Part shown: in pieces, positions 26,691 through 34,898 of the stretch
Numbering within the stretch: position 1 is the stretch's first letter
Layout: the number at the start of each line of letters is the position of its first letter
From: an uncultured Chryseobacterium sp.
GTDB lineage: Bacteria; Bacteroidota; Bacteroidia; Flavobacteriales; Weeksellaceae
Direction: 5' to 3'
DNA length: 64,000 nucleotides
Assembly: GCA_913777465.1 (NCBI GenBank)
Contig: CAJYRQ010000013.1
Coordinates: forward strand, 1-64,000
Translations under genes and position numbers: made by a program
Notes under the pieces: model-generated
What the model was told of the DNA's origin: nothing
Databases searched by the model: none
Seen by the model: only the letters and a program-made list of their open reading frames with translations

Positions 26691-26698
26691 TAACTTTG
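26691..26698 (+). promoter_or_regulatory. -7 element before glutamine amidotransferase
   Basis: TAACTTTG matches TAnnTTTG and ends 15 bp before the ATG at 26714. It could give the amidotransferase gene an extra promoter inside the cluster. Confidence 0.35.
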
Positions 26699-26713
26699 CA
26701 AAAATTAGGTTGT

Positions 26714-27547
26714 ATGAAGGATATACGGATGGCTTTGCTCGACATGAACAACAATCAGGTGAATCAGGGATTTAAAAATATTAAAGAAATTTCCGAAGCC
26801 TTTCAGAATAGTACGGAAGAACATGTATATATTGAAACATTTGATGTAAGGTTTAAGAATGAAATGCCGGCGGTAGAGGATTTTGACATTTTCATTTCCT
26901 CAGGCGGGCCGGGCGATCCGCACCGGGAAGGCCTGGAATGGGAAGACCGGTTTGCAGAATTTCTGGATGGCATTTTTAAGTATAATCAATCGAATGACCG
27001 AAAAAAATACCTGTTCCTGATCTGCCATTCTTTTCAGTTGGCCAGCATCCACTGGAAACTCGGAACGATCAACAGAAGAAAATCCTACTCTTTCGGGGTA
27101 ATGCCGATTCATAAAACCAAAGAAGGTGAACAGGAATTTCTGCTTAAAAATTTACCCGATCCTTTTTATGGGGTAGATTCCAGAGCATTCCAGTTTATCG
27201 AACCCGATTATGCCCGTTTTGAAGAACTGGGGATGCATATCGTGGCCATAGAGAAATTCCGTCCGCACATCAATCTGGAAAGAGCGGTGATGGCGGTGCG
27301 TTTTTCCGAAGAGATTTTCGGGACGCAGTTTCATCCGGAAGCCAATCCGGCCGGGATGATTGAAAACCTGAAAGTTGAAAAAAACAAAGCGGCGATGATC
27401 GAAAATTTCGGAATGGAAAAATATTTGGAAACCATCGACCGGATTAACGATGAAGATAAAATTGTTTTAACGCAGGCCCAGATTCTTCCGAGGTTCCTGG
27501 AGCATGCGAAAAAGAATATCCTGATTCAGGCCCAAGCAACCATTTAA
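26714..27547 (+). CDS. Class I glutamine amidotransferase
   Basis: A 277-residue GATase1 protein. The oxyanion region is SSGGPGDPHREG; the nucleophile Cys is in FLICHSFQLAS (in place of the usual GIC.G.Q) and the His-Glu pair is in GTQFHPEANPAG. All three triad residues are present, so it should hydrolyse glutamine or a gamma-glutamyl amide. No fused synthetase domain is present. By analogy with PuuD, a free GATase1 next to a gamma-glutamyl ligase could remove a gamma-glutamyl group. I place the start at ATG 26714 because upstream codons begin with TTG and overlap a -7 promoter box. Confidence 0.85.
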   Translation: MKDIRMALLDMNNNQVNQGFKNIKEISEAFQNSTEEHVYIETFDVRFKNEMPAVEDFDIFISSGGPGDPHREGLEWEDRFAEFLDGIFKYNQSNDRKKYLFLICHSFQLASIHWKLGTINRRKSYSFGVMPIHKTKEGEQEFLLKNLPDPFYGVDSRAFQFIEPDYARFEELGMHIVAIEKFRPHINLERAVMAVRFSEEIFGTQFHPEANPAGMIENLKVEKNKAAMIENFGMEKYLETIDRINDEDKIVLTQAQILPRFLEHAKKNILIQAQATI

Positions 27548-27570
27548 TAAAAACAATAGAAAAATATCTA

Positions 27571-27598
27571 AAAATCGGGCATCAAATGTCCGATTTTT
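27571..27598 (+). terminator. Terminator after glutamine amidotransferase
   Basis: A 12-bp stem (AAAATCGGGCAT 27571-27582 with ATGTCCGATTTT 27586-27597, one wobble pair), a 3-nt loop and a T tract. It separates the last ATP-grasp gene from the rest of the cluster. Confidence 0.8.
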
Positions 27599-27620
27599 TA
27601 AATCACAAAAAGCAAAGAAT

Positions 27621-28805
27621 ATGATCCCAAAATACAGAAAGCAGTTCAATCAGGAATTTTCACCGGAAAAGTATGCTCAACTAAAGGAAATCCTGAGACA
27701 AAAAAGCGGTATTGAGCCCGCATTCCGGATATCCGAAAGCCCACTGTTCCTGAACAAAGCATTTGAAGCCAAGCTTCTCGGTGCCAGCGAAAGCATCATC
27801 GACCAGATCAAGGCTTTGCCAGCGGAAACTTTACAGAAGGCTATCCCGGAAAACTGCCGCGTCCCGAACGATACGGACCAGCCGCATTTTTTCACGATCG
27901 ATTTCGGGATCTGTAAAAGTGACAACGGCGAAATAGAACCTCAGCTGATCGAACTTCAGGCCTTCCCTTCCCTTTATGCTTTCCAGAGGATTTTCGAAGA
28001 TACTTTTTGTGAAGTCTATCCTTTTCTTTCGGAAATCAGGAATAAAATGCCGGATGAGACTTTTAAAAATTATTTAAAAGAACTGATTGTAGGCAACGAA
28101 AATCCCGAAAACGTCGTTCTTCTTGAAATTTATCCTGAAAAGCAGAAAACGGCGATTGATTTTATCTATACGGAACAACTGTTGGGCATTAAAACAGTTT
28201 GCCTGACCAAAATAAAAAAAGAGGGTAAGCAATTGTTTTATGAAAACAACGGTAGCCTAACGGAGATCAAAAGAATTTACAACCGCGTTATTTTCGATGA
28301 GCTTGACCGGATCCCGGATCTGAAGACGGAGTTCGATTTCCGTGAAGACGTTGACGTTACCTGGGTAACGCATCCGAACTGGTTTTTTAAGATTTCCAAA
28401 TTCCTTCTGCCGCTTTTACAACATCAGTTCGTGCCGAAAAGTTATTTCCTGCATGAATTCCCGGAAGATGAAAACCTTGAGAATTTTGTATTAAAACCCC
28501 TGTTCTCCTTTGCCGGCAGCGGCGTGAATTTAAATCCAACCCGGGAAATCACTGATGCTATTGAGGACAAGGAAAACTACATTCTGCAAAAAAAGGTACA
28601 GTATGAGCCGGTTTTCGAAGATATTCACGGCGATTTTTCCAAAGCAGAAATCAGATTATTGTATATTTGGCGCGAAAAAGACGAACGACCAATCCTTCTT
28701 GAAAATCTGGGAAGAATGACCAAAGCCGCCATGGTGAATGTCGACTTCAATAAGAAAGATACAATCTGGATCGGAAGCTCGAATGCCTTTTTTGCGGAAG
28801 AATAA
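27621..28805 (+). CDS. ATP-grasp-like ligase 3
   Basis: This 394-residue protein looks like an ATP-grasp or glutathionylspermidine-synthase-like enzyme. VTWVTHPNWFFKISKFLLPLL, FVLKPLFSFAGSGVN (nucleotide loop) and ILQKKVQYEPVF are the clearest pieces; the last part EIRLLYIWREKDERPILLENLGRM probably carries a metal ligand. The N-terminal 200 residues are not recognisable. It lies 23 bp beyond a terminator, in the same direction as the amidoligase cluster, so it may be transcribed alone or by read-through. Substrate unknown. Confidence 0.65.
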   Translation: MIPKYRKQFNQEFSPEKYAQLKEILRQKSGIEPAFRISESPLFLNKAFEAKLLGASESIIDQIKALPAETLQKAIPENCRVPNDTDQPHFFTIDFGICKSDNGEIEPQLIELQAFPSLYAFQRIFEDTFCEVYPFLSEIRNKMPDETFKNYLKELIVGNENPENVVLLEIYPEKQKTAIDFIYTEQLLGIKTVCLTKIKKEGKQLFYENNGSLTEIKRIYNRVIFDELDRIPDLKTEFDFREDVDVTWVTHPNWFFKISKFLLPLLQHQFVPKSYFLHEFPEDENLENFVLKPLFSFAGSGVNLNPTREITDAIEDKENYILQKKVQYEPVFEDIHGDFSKAEIRLLYIWREKDERPILLENLGRMTKAAMVNVDFNKKDTIWIGSSNAFFAEE

Positions 28806-28823
28806 TTTTAAAACTGATATACA

Positions 28824-29282
28824 ATGGAAGAAAGCTCATCTTTTCAGGAATTTGAAACGAAAGAAAATTTTACAAGAAGAAGAAATTTGTTGCCTCTGTG
28901 GATCAAAATATTTTTATGGTTCTTCTTAATAGGAGGTTTATTTGCGGCTGTTTTTTTAATCATCGGGCCGTTTCTGAATAAGATCGACCTGTCGCTCTAT
29001 GGGATTACCGCCACTCATTCTTATACTTTGCCGGGAATCATTACCACCTTACTGCTCATATATAAGGGAATTGTAGCCTACGGTTTGTGGTTTGAACAGA
29101 AATGGGCCGTTCAGGCCGCTATTATTGATGCTATCATCGGTATTGCCGTCTGCATCATCATGATGGTGGTTATTCCATTTACCGCTCCGAATGTCAGCTT
29201 TACGATACGGCTGGAGTTGATCCCACTCTATTTTTATATGGTGAAAATGCAGAAAATAAAATCAGCCTGGGAACATCTTTAA
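28824..29282 (+). CDS. Small membrane protein of unknown function
   Basis: A 152-residue protein with three or four predicted membrane segments (about 28-56, 68-92, 96-122) after a charged N-terminus. I do not recognise a family. It starts 18 bp after the third ATP-grasp gene, so the two probably share a transcript. Sequence alone does not show whether it transports anything. Confidence 0.6.
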   Translation: MEESSSFQEFETKENFTRRRNLLPLWIKIFLWFFLIGGLFAAVFLIIGPFLNKIDLSLYGITATHSYTLPGIITTLLLIYKGIVAYGLWFEQKWAVQAAIIDAIIGIAVCIIMMVVIPFTAPNVSFTIRLELIPLYFYMVKMQKIKSAWEHL

Positions 29283-29287
29283 ATATT

Positions 29288-29312
29288 AAACCTTCGGAAA
29301 CCCGGAGGTTTT
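29288..29312. terminator. Bidirectional terminator between convergent genes
   Basis: A 10-bp stem (AAACCTTCGG with CCGGAGGTTT, one wobble pair) and a 4-nt loop lie between the convergent genes ending at 29282 and 29328. Confidence 0.75.
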
Positions 29313-29327
29313 AGTTTTATTACGAAA

Positions 29328-30077
29328 TCAGGATGCCCAATACCTGCTTAAAACATAAAACCTGCTTTCGTACTCAATAACAAAACAGTTATCATACAAT
29401 GATTCAAGCTTTTGGACGGAAGCAATTTCTTTCACGAAAAGAGCACAGATTAAATCTGCAAGAGGCTTGGCATAATCATCAGACCGGTTCATTGACCGCT
29501 CTCCTATTCCTAATGCTTTTCCTATAAATTTCAGAAGTTCATCTTTATAGTGAATGACCGGAATGGGTATAGGTTCGTTTATCTTCTTTTCAAGCAGATC
29601 ATCCAGCGAATCTCTTTTATAAAATTCCAGGCCTTCCCGGTAAGTATCATCCCAAAAGTGTTCGTACACATACTGATCGATAAATAACAAAGCACCTTCG
29701 ATACGGCTTAGTTTATTATCTTCATTAAGCATACTTCTTTCATAATCTATAGAAACCGGATACTTTTTATCCGCGAAATAGCTAATATTTTCATAAGGAT
29801 TATTTATTTCGAGACAGTTTCTGAGATCCTTCCTTGCATGATTCATTTCAGCTTCCAGATAAAATTCTCTTCCTGAATTCAAATCATCTCTTCTTATGTA
29901 ACCGTCGGTATTGTTATCAATGATATCAAAATGTTTCGGCATCGCATAGCCGACAGCAAGATTATCATCAGCAATGAGGTAAAACTTTGCTTTATTCTCA
30001 TGAAAACCAAATCCGATGACCAGATATTCGTCCAGATTTTTATAATTTGACAAATCTTTTTTAAACCGTACCTTCAT
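29328..30077 (-). CDS. Hypothetical protein
   Basis: A 249-residue protein I do not recognise. It has no signal peptide or membrane segment and is rich in Asp, Glu, Lys and Tyr. The N-terminal part (MKVRFKKDLSNYKNLDEYLVIGFGF) looks like a small beta domain and the rest is mostly helical. Composition and isolation resemble orphan immunity proteins of polymorphic toxin systems, but no toxin gene is adjacent and this is only a guess. A strong cphA terminator lies directly upstream of its start. Confidence 0.6.
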   Translation of the reverse strand: MKVRFKKDLSNYKNLDEYLVIGFGFHENKAKFYLIADDNLAVGYAMPKHFDIIDNNTDGYIRRDDLNSGREFYLEAEMNHARKDLRNCLEINNPYENISYFADKKYPVSIDYERSMLNEDNKLSRIEGALLFIDQYVYEHFWDDTYREGLEFYKRDSLDDLLEKKINEPIPIPVIHYKDELLKFIGKALGIGERSMNRSDDYAKPLADLICALFVKEIASVQKLESLYDNCFVIEYESRFYVLSRYWAS

Positions 30078-30098
30078 CTTTCCGGGCTCAATGATATT

Positions 30099-30135
30099 AA
30101 AATTTCGGCGGCATCTGAGATGCCGCCGAAATTTT
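30099..30135 (-). terminator. Very stable terminator of cphA
   Basis: A 17-bp perfect stem (AAAATTTCGGCGGCATC with its exact complement) closes a TGA triloop 18 bp past the cphA stop. The A/T ends of the stem give the U tract in either direction. Confidence 0.88.
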
Positions 30136-30153
30136 GTTTTATATTAGTTTTAT

Positions 30154-32784
30154 TTACTGAACCTTATCGTCCTCCATCAGTTCCCTGGCCTGATATTCCT
30201 GAACCAGATCGATGGCGTTGGAAATCACATCGCTCAGGGCGGTAATGAAGGTCCCTTCTTCAGCCATTCCCATGGCATGTTTCAGGGCTTCAATTTCCTT
30301 GGGAATGATTTCGTAGCTCACATCCCTCCCGGAAGACTGCATGCCTTCGATAATCAGTCCGTTGATCTCGTCTTCGGTTCTGCCGCGAAGGTGCTTTTCG
30401 TTGCGGATAATGATGTGGTCGAACATTCTTCCGGCAATCTTCCCGCATTCCCGGATATCGCCGTCCCGTCGGTCGCCAACGCCTGAAATGATGCCTATTT
30501 TCTTGGTGGATTCCACATTTTTCAGGTAATCTTCAATCGCTTCATAGCCGGCAGGATTGTGGGCAAAATCAATCAGTACTTTAAAACTTTTGAATTTAAA
30601 TACATTCAGCCGTCCCGGAGTAAGCTGTGCGCTTGGGATGAAAGTGCGAAGGGAATTTGAAATATCTTCAATTCCGAAGCCGTGAAGATAAGAGGCCAGA
30701 CTGGCAGCCAACACATTTTCGATCATGAATTTGGCCTTTCCTTCCATGGTAATCGGGAAGTCTTTGGCTTTTCCGATCCTGATTTTCCAGTCGCCTTTTT
30801 TAATGGTTACAAAACCTTCTTCATACACGCAGGTAATTCTTCCTTCTTTCGCAAATTTCTTAATGTGCGGATTATTCTCGTCCATACTGAAGATCGCGAT
30901 GTTGGAATGCAGATCGTTGATGATCCTCATGGAATATTCGTCATCGGCGTTCATCACGCTCCATCCGTTTTTCTTTACGCTGTCGAGAACCACCCTTTTT
31001 ACACGGGTAAGATCTTTCAGATTGTGGATGTCATTCAATCCCAAATGATCTTCCTTAATATTGGTTAAGACCCCGATATCACACTGGGAGAATCCTAATC
31101 CTGAGCGTAAAATCCCGCCTCTTGCCGTTTCGAGGACTGCAAATTCCACGGTAGGGTCTTTCAGGATAAATTCTGCTGAAAGAGGGCCTGTGGTATCGCC
31201 TTTCGTCAGCATCGTATTCTGAATATAAATACCGTCTGAAGTTGTAAAGCCTACGCGGTATCCATTGCTTTTAACGATATGGGAGATTAATCTCGTGGTT
31301 GTTGTCTTCCCGTTTGTTCCCGTCACCGCAATAATCGGAATGGTAAAAGGTTTTCCCTGAGGGTAAAGCATATCCACCACCGGGGCAGCTACGTTTCTCG
31401 GCAGCCCTTCGCTCGGAGCCAGGTGCATCCTGAATCCCGGGGCCGCATTCACTTCAATGATGGCACCGCCGCTTTCTTTCAGGGGCTGGGTAAGATTTTC
31501 GGCCATAATATCGATTCCGCAGACATCAAGTCCGATAATTTTTGAAATCCTTTCCGCCATGGTAATGTTCTCCGGATGCACCATATCGGTAACATCAATC
31601 GAAGTTCCTCCGGTAGATAGATTGGCCGTTGATTTCAGATAAACCACCTCTCCTCTCTGGGGAACCGTATCAAGGGTATAATGAAGTTTTTCCAGCAGTT
31701 CAGTAGTATCTTTATCGATCAGGATTTCAGTTAAAACATTTTCGTGGCCATAGCCTCTTCTCGGATCTGTATTTTCTTTGTCAATCAGTTGCTGAAGATT
31801 CAGCTCACCATCACCTACAACGTGGGCAGGAACCCTTCTTGCGGCCGCCACCATCTTGTTGTTGATAACCAGAACTCTGAAATCGTAGCCGGTAATGTAT
31901 TTTTCGATAATAACTCTACCGGAATATTTCTGGGCGTGCTCCAGACCGGTTTTTGCAGCTTCCCAATCGTTTACATTAATTGATGAACCTTTTCCGTGAT
32001 TGCCATCCAGGGGCTTAATTACCACCGGATATCCTATTTTTCTTACAACGGCATCCAAACCCTCTTCATCGGTGATCAGGTCCCCGATCGGAACAGGAAT
32101 TGCCGCGTCGTGCAGCATTCTTTTTGTTAACTCTTTATTACATGCAATGTCTACGGCAATGGAACTGGTGTTTCCGGTAATGGTTGCCTGGAACCGCTGC
32201 TGGTTTACGCCATACCCCAGCTGAACCAGGGAATTCGTTCCCAGACGGATCCACGGAATTCTCCTGGAAACCGCTTCTTCCACGATACTTCCGGTAGAAG
32301 GGCCAAGGCGCACCCGTTCCCTGATTTCTTTTAGCATTTTGATACAGGCATTCAGGTCATATTCTTTCCCTTCAATCAATGCTTCGGCAATGGCTACAGA
32401 CTGTTCCGCAGCATAAATTCCGGCATTTTCTTCGATATAATTGAATACAACATTATACACACCCGGCGTTCTTGTTTCACGGGTTCTCCCGAAACCGACG
32501 TCCATTCCCGCAAGCGTCTGAATTTCCAGTGCGATATGCTCGATCACGTGGCCCATCCAGGTTCCCGTTTCAATACGGTGGAAAAATCCGCCTTCGGTAC
32601 CTTCGGAACAACGGTGGGACCACAGGGAAGGAATCAGTTTTTCGATTCTTTCTCTGAAGCCGTCGATTTTATTGGTAGGAAAATTTTCCATTTCTTCGAG
32701 ATCCAACCTCATCTGTATCAGCTTCTTCCTTCTGATACTCCAAATATTCGGGCCGCGCAATGCCTGTATCTTCTCAATTTTCAT
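30154..32784 (-). CDS. cphA: Cyanophycin synthetase
   Basis: At 876 residues this has the family's usual length. CphA polymerises Asp and Arg, using ATP, into cyanophycin, a nitrogen store. The N-terminal domain (RGPNIWSIRRKKLIQMRLDLEE) is followed by an ATP-grasp domain (GYPVVIKPLDGNHGKGSSI; metal site GGAIIEVNAAPGFRMH). A Mur-ligase-like domain follows, with the P-loop VTGTNGKTTTTRL near residue 490 and AHNPAGYEA. Both active sites look intact. It is divergent from the cyanophycinase gene, about 200 bp apart. A TATCTTTG -7 box lies at plus-strand 32830-32837. Confidence 0.95.
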   Translation of the reverse strand: MKIEKIQALRGPNIWSIRRKKLIQMRLDLEEMENFPTNKIDGFRERIEKLIPSLWSHRCSEGTEGGFFHRIETGTWMGHVIEHIALEIQTLAGMDVGFGRTRETRTPGVYNVVFNYIEENAGIYAAEQSVAIAEALIEGKEYDLNACIKMLKEIRERVRLGPSTGSIVEEAVSRRIPWIRLGTNSLVQLGYGVNQQRFQATITGNTSSIAVDIACNKELTKRMLHDAAIPVPIGDLITDEEGLDAVVRKIGYPVVIKPLDGNHGKGSSINVNDWEAAKTGLEHAQKYSGRVIIEKYITGYDFRVLVINNKMVAAARRVPAHVVGDGELNLQQLIDKENTDPRRGYGHENVLTEILIDKDTTELLEKLHYTLDTVPQRGEVVYLKSTANLSTGGTSIDVTDMVHPENITMAERISKIIGLDVCGIDIMAENLTQPLKESGGAIIEVNAAPGFRMHLAPSEGLPRNVAAPVVDMLYPQGKPFTIPIIAVTGTNGKTTTTRLISHIVKSNGYRVGFTTSDGIYIQNTMLTKGDTTGPLSAEFILKDPTVEFAVLETARGGILRSGLGFSQCDIGVLTNIKEDHLGLNDIHNLKDLTRVKRVVLDSVKKNGWSVMNADDEYSMRIINDLHSNIAIFSMDENNPHIKKFAKEGRITCVYEEGFVTIKKGDWKIRIGKAKDFPITMEGKAKFMIENVLAASLASYLHGFGIEDISNSLRTFIPSAQLTPGRLNVFKFKSFKVLIDFAHNPAGYEAIEDYLKNVESTKKIGIISGVGDRRDGDIRECGKIAGRMFDHIIIRNEKHLRGRTEDEINGLIIEGMQSSGRDVSYEIIPKEIEALKHAMGMAEEGTFITALSDVISNAIDLVQEYQARELMEDDKVQ

Positions 32785-32829
32785 AGTCTATTTGCATTTT
32801 TAATAGTTAACAATAACTGCATTTAGTAT

Positions 32830-32837
32830 CAAAGATA
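32830..32837 (-). promoter_or_regulatory. -7 promoter element of cphA
   Basis: CAAAGATA on the plus strand reads TATCTTTG on the minus strand, 45 bp before the cphA start. The -33 element is not clear. Confidence 0.45.
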
Positions 32838-32967
32838 ATGCAAAACCCCAAACGAAACTATACCACAATTAAACATTTGTAAAAAATAAATGAAAATCAT
32901 CAATAAATATTAAATCTCCATGATTAATTTCAATATCAACGAATTTCTCTACCTATTAATAATTTTT

Positions 32968-32975
32968 TAACTTTG
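32968..32975 (+). promoter_or_regulatory. -7 promoter element of cphB
   Basis: TAACTTTG matches TAnnTTTG and ends 6 nt before the cphB ATG at 32982. Transcription would start at or next to the start codon, giving a nearly leaderless mRNA. Confidence 0.5.
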
Positions 32976-32981
32976 CAGCCT

Positions 32982-33872
32982 ATGATTAAACCAGTTGGAA
33001 AATTAATTGTAATCGGGGGCGCTGTTAATAAAGGCAGTTTTGCCGAAACCGATTTTGATCAGAACATAGAAAAAAACCTCAACTTTTTTGAAAGAGGCAT
33101 TCTCAGAAAAATCATCAACGAATCTAAACACAAGGAAGATTCGATAATTGAGATTATCACAACCGCTTCCCAGATTCCGCAGATTGTAGGATCCGAATAC
33201 AAAAAGGCTTTTGAATTTCTGGGTGCCCAGAATGTCAATATACTGGATGTCCACAACCGTGAAGAGGCCAACTCCGATGCGATAGTGGCACGGGCAAATG
33301 CCGCCGATGTGGTGATGTTTACCGGAGGAGACCAATTAAGGCTGACCTCTATTCTTGGCGGAACAAGATTCCATGATACCATTTTATTAAAATACCAGGA
33401 ACAGGATTTCATTTATTCCGGGACTTCTGCCGGAGCAGCGGCAGCTTCTGAAAATATGATTTATCAGGGAAGCAGTTCTGAAGCATTGCTGAAAGGTGAA
33501 ATCAAGACCACACAGGGTCTGGGATTAATTGATAATGTAATCATCGATACCCACTTTGTGCAGCGGGGCAGAATCGGGAGGCTCTTCCAGGCAGTGGTGA
33601 ATAACCCGAGAACATTGGGGATCGGCCTTGGTGAAGATACCGGTCTTTTCATTCATAATGAAGTCATGACAGCCGTAGGTTCAGGGCTGGTCATCCTGGT
33701 AGACGGAAGATTCATTAAAGATACCAACCTTACCAATATCAATCTGGGCGAACCGATTTCCATCGATAATTTGACGGTTCATGTTTTGTCCATGAACGAC
33801 CATTATGATCTGACGACGAAAACCCTGACGATTGAAAATTCCCAATTCAACCCGATTCCGCAGGACAGGTAG
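32982..33872 (+). CDS. cphB: Cyanophycinase
   Basis: This 296-residue S51-family serine peptidase cleaves cyanophycin to beta-Asp-Arg dipeptides. The nucleophile Ser lies in YSGTSAGAAAA and is preceded by MFTGGDQLRLT, both diagnostic. GRIGRLFQAVV and GLGEDTGLFI are further family stretches. There is no signal peptide, so it acts on intracellular polymer. I use the ATG at 32982 because codons before it overlap the -7 promoter. The isoaspartyl peptidase gene follows after 85 bp. Confidence 0.94.
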   Translation: MIKPVGKLIVIGGAVNKGSFAETDFDQNIEKNLNFFERGILRKIINESKHKEDSIIEIITTASQIPQIVGSEYKKAFEFLGAQNVNILDVHNREEANSDAIVARANAADVVMFTGGDQLRLTSILGGTRFHDTILLKYQEQDFIYSGTSAGAAAASENMIYQGSSSEALLKGEIKTTQGLGLIDNVIIDTHFVQRGRIGRLFQAVVNNPRTLGIGLGEDTGLFIHNEVMTAVGSGLVILVDGRFIKDTNLTNINLGEPISIDNLTVHVLSMNDHYDLTTKTLTIENSQFNPIPQDR

Positions 33873-33957
33873 TTATAAGTGATGAATAATGATTGATTTT
33901 CAATCGAAAATTATTAATACCATCACCTGCAAATTAAAACCATCAAATACAAAATAT

Positions 33958-34800
33958 ATGAAGATAATCATTCACGGCGGATTTTTCTCGGAAAGCGACC
34001 AGAGCCACGAAGTAAAAACTGCCAAACAGGATTCCCTGAAAGCAATTGCCATGAAGGCATTCGAGTATTTACAGACACATTCTGCATTTGATACGGCAGC
34101 TTATGCCGTTTCGCTGCTGGAAGATGACGAATTGTATAATGCAGGAACCGGTTCCCAGATCCAGGGCGACGGAATTATCAGGATGAGTGCGGCCATCATC
34201 AATGGGGAAACCGAAAAAATGAGCGGGGTCATTAATATCGAAAACGTAAAGAATCCGGTTCTCGTGGCTAAAGCCCTGATCGGGGAAGACGACCGTGTTC
34301 TCGGCGGAAGCGGGGCCAAAAAATATGCTGATGAACATGGCTTTGAAAACTACTCTACTGAAATTCCGCAAAGGAGAAGAGAGTATGAAGAAAAGCGGAA
34401 AAGCGGCGGAAAAGGAACTGTAGGCTGTGTTGCCATCGATAAGGATGGAAAACTAGCTGCCGCAACTTCCACCGGAGGCAAAGGTTTTGAAATCCCGGGA
34501 CGGATCTCCGATTCTGCAACCGTTGCCGGAAATTACGCCAATTCTTTCTGCGCAGTAAGCTGCACCGGTGTAGGTGAAGATATTGTAAGCAATGCCACTG
34601 CCGCTAAAATTGTAACCCGCGTTACCGACGGGATGACATTGGAGCATGCTTTTACCAGGACTTTTGAAGAATTAAAAGCCATTGACGGTTTTGCCGGAGC
34701 CATTGCTATTGATCAGGAAGGAAATATTTTCCACCAGGACTCACATCCGACTATGGTATTTGCCAGTTTTGACGGGGAAAATTTTGAGGTCTTCAATTAA
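33958..34800 (+). CDS. iaaA: Isoaspartyl peptidase / L-asparaginase (Ntn hydrolase)
   Basis: A 280-residue plant-type asparaginase. It should self-cleave before Thr154 in GGKGTVGCVAID to give alpha and beta chains; ELYNAGTGSQIQGDG and TSTGGKGFEIPGRISDS are the other signatures. The enzyme hydrolyses beta-Asp dipeptides and would convert the cyanophycinase product into Asp and Arg. I place the start at ATG 33958 (MKIIIHGGFF); the frame is open upstream but that part is not conserved. There is no signal peptide. Last gene of the cyanophycin module. Confidence 0.92.
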   Translation: MKIIIHGGFFSESDQSHEVKTAKQDSLKAIAMKAFEYLQTHSAFDTAAYAVSLLEDDELYNAGTGSQIQGDGIIRMSAAIINGETEKMSGVINIENVKNPVLVAKALIGEDDRVLGGSGAKKYADEHGFENYSTEIPQRRREYEEKRKSGGKGTVGCVAIDKDGKLAAATSTGGKGFEIPGRISDSATVAGNYANSFCAVSCTGVGEDIVSNATAAKIVTRVTDGMTLEHAFTRTFEELKAIDGFAGAIAIDQEGNIFHQDSHPTMVFASFDGENFEVFN

Positions 34801-34834
34801 TTTTAACATTATTTTATAAATCAGTCGTTTTTTT

Positions 34835-34851
34835 TGGCACGTATTTTACAT
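34835..34851 (+). promoter_or_regulatory. Sigma-54-like promoter before LEA-like gene
   Basis: TGGCACG, 4 nt, then TTACAT resembles the -24/-12 consensus TGGCACG-N4-TTGCAT; the usually invariant -12 G is A here. It lies 47 bp before the start codon. No TAnnTTTG box is seen in the same gap. Confidence 0.3.
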
Positions 34852-34898
34852 AATGATTAGTATCAAACATTAATATTAACATTTAAAAAATAGAAATC

